6,186 nucleotides of DNA, from NCBI GenBank assembly GCA_005885165.1, contig VAXR01000112.1, positions 1 to 6,186 on the forward strand, read 5' to 3'. The DNA comes from Actinomycetota bacterium. Its GTDB lineage: Bacteria > Actinomycetota > Thermoleophilia > Solirubrobacterales > Thermoleophilaceae. Under the pieces are notes generated by a model. The model saw only the letters and a program-made list of their open reading frames with translations, made no database searches and was not told the DNA's origin. Below, one piece after another: positions 5,647-6,186 of the stretch (positions within the stretch are counted from its first letter, which is position 1; each line of letters begins with the position of its first letter). A program made the position numbers and the translations under genes.

Positions 5647-6147
5647 CTACGCGAGCCAGGTCGCCAGGCGATCGCCGACCCGCGTTGCCAGGCCAAGCGG
5701 GGCGAGGAGCACTCGGGCGATGATCGATCGGAGGCGACCGTGCTTGCGTGCCACGCGCGGGACCAGCGCAGCAGTCAAGGTGGCCAGGCCAGGCAGCGGT
5801 CGGAAGAACAGCGTGATCTCCCTTATCTGTTCGTTGTCGTCCAGCTCGATGCGGGTGGCTTCCTCGACCGGTTCGCCGTTGACGTTGGCCCGGTAGAAGA
5901 GCGCTCGAGTGCGGGCGTCGCCGACGTCCGCGAAGTAGCTGATGTCGTCGATCGTCGCGAATACCGATCGAAGCAGCTCGCGTACTTCGTCGCGGCCTTG
6001 GAAGGTGACCCTGTCCGTGATCGGCGAGCGGAGGACGACGTCCGGCGCAAGGGTCTCGAGCACACCCTCGATGTCATGAGCCTCCGCCGCGCGGCGGAAG
6101 CGCGCGGTCGTCGCGGGGTGAGCGGTCGAAGGTTCGGGCGTGGCCAT
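5647..6147 (-). CDS. NTF2-like / SnoaL-like domain protein with C-terminal helical extension
   Basis: A 166-residue cytoplasmic-looking protein. Residues 11-115 have the NTF2/SnoaL-like layout: N-terminal helices (ATTARFRRAAEAHDIEGVLE), then LAPDVVLRSPITDRVTFQGR, where a short helix-strand leads into the domain's cavity. Next come DEVRELLRSVFATIDDI, and strands RALFYRANVNGEPVEEATRI and EQIREITLFFRPLPG. The fold includes ketosteroid-isomerase-type enzymes, polyketide cyclases and many ligand-binding proteins of unknown role. Nothing here fixes a reaction, and I see no decisive catalytic pair. Residues 116-166 form an Ala/Leu/Arg-rich helical extension seen in many actinobacterial members. The ATG at 6147 is well supported by AGGAGG six bases upstream. 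The gene precedes the secreted lipase by 59 bases in the same direction, so co-transcription is plausible although a functional link is not evident. Confidence 0.82.
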   Translation of the reverse strand: MATPEPSTAHPATTARFRRAAEAHDIEGVLETLAPDVVLRSPITDRVTFQGRDEVRELLRSVFATIDDISYFADVGDARTRALFYRANVNGEPVEEATRIELDDNEQIREITLFFRPLPGLATLTAALVPRVARKHGRLRSIIARVLLAPLGLATRVGDRLATWLA

Positions 6148-6153
6148 CGGTTG

Positions 6154-6159
6154 CCTCCT
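6154..6159 (-). promoter_or_regulatory. Strong Shine-Dalgarno sequence of the NTF2-like gene
   Basis: AGGAGG on the minus strand, six bases before ATG 6147. It is a full match to the anti-Shine-Dalgarno core at ideal spacing and fixes the start. It is the best ribosome binding site in the window. Only 27 bases remain beyond it before the right edge, and no convincing promoter is seen there. Confidence 0.8.
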
Positions 6160-6186
6160 GTATCGATCAGCCTGACATCCTCCGCG

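Noticed and set aside
5006..5896. 296-codon plus-strand open frame across the lipase and NTF2-like genes
   Set aside because: It is antisense to two recognisable proteins, Arg/Val/His-rich, with no start signal or domain.
1..6186. CRISPR arrays, tRNA/rRNA genes, insertion sequences, phage or toxin-antitoxin modules
   Set aside because: Reading both strands showed no regularly spaced repeats, tRNA-like cloverleaf, transposase or integrase motifs, or paired terminal inverted repeats.

Overview
This window is high-GC bacterial DNA (roughly two thirds G+C by eye). Codon third positions are G/C-rich, GTG starts occur, and intergenic gaps are short. The secreted proteins carry His/Lys-rich C-terminal tails, and an Ig-like tail at the left edge has the 'S-x-D-G-Q-x-A-x-A-x-x-x-Y-T-V' pattern. 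Together these suggest a soil-type actinobacterium, possibly of the Thermoleophilia/Solirubrobacterales kind. That placement is inference, because no rRNA or marker gene is present.

Layout. (1) 3-1568, plus strand: a large protein open at the left edge. It looks secreted and belongs to a conserved but functionally unassigned family; the upstream end resembles the last strand of an Ig-like domain. (2) 1585-1721, minus strand: a frameshifted remnant of a small Arg-rich protein. (3) 1792-2343, minus strand: a membrane protein of the CDP-archaeol synthase (CarS-like) family. (4) 2361-2543, plus strand: a headless remnant of a cation diffusion facilitator (CDF) transporter, keeping the HxxxD metal-site helix and the next helix. 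(5) 2658-3860, plus strand: a complete ChrA-type chromate transporter. (6) 3907-4059, minus strand: a 50-residue protein homologous to the remnant in (2). (7) 4157-5587, minus strand: a secreted two-domain lipase/esterase resembling the Archaeoglobus AFL lipase. (8) 5647-6147, minus strand: an NTF2/SnoaL-like protein with a strong ribosome binding site.

How they fit together. Items 8, 7 and perhaps 6 run in one direction and may be co-transcribed. chrA converges on them. The CarS-like gene and the CDF remnant diverge from a shared junction near 2344-2360, which looks like a rearrangement scar. Metal export (chrA, CDF remnant) is the only shared theme in the middle; the lipid-related genes (CarS-like, lipase) are not visibly linked to it. 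I see no tRNA, rRNA, CRISPR array, transposase or integrase.

The least explained item is the pair of related small minus-strand ORFs (R-Y-x-N-P-E-x-R signature) on either side of the CarS/CDF/chrA block. One is broken and one is intact with its own Shine-Dalgarno sequence.
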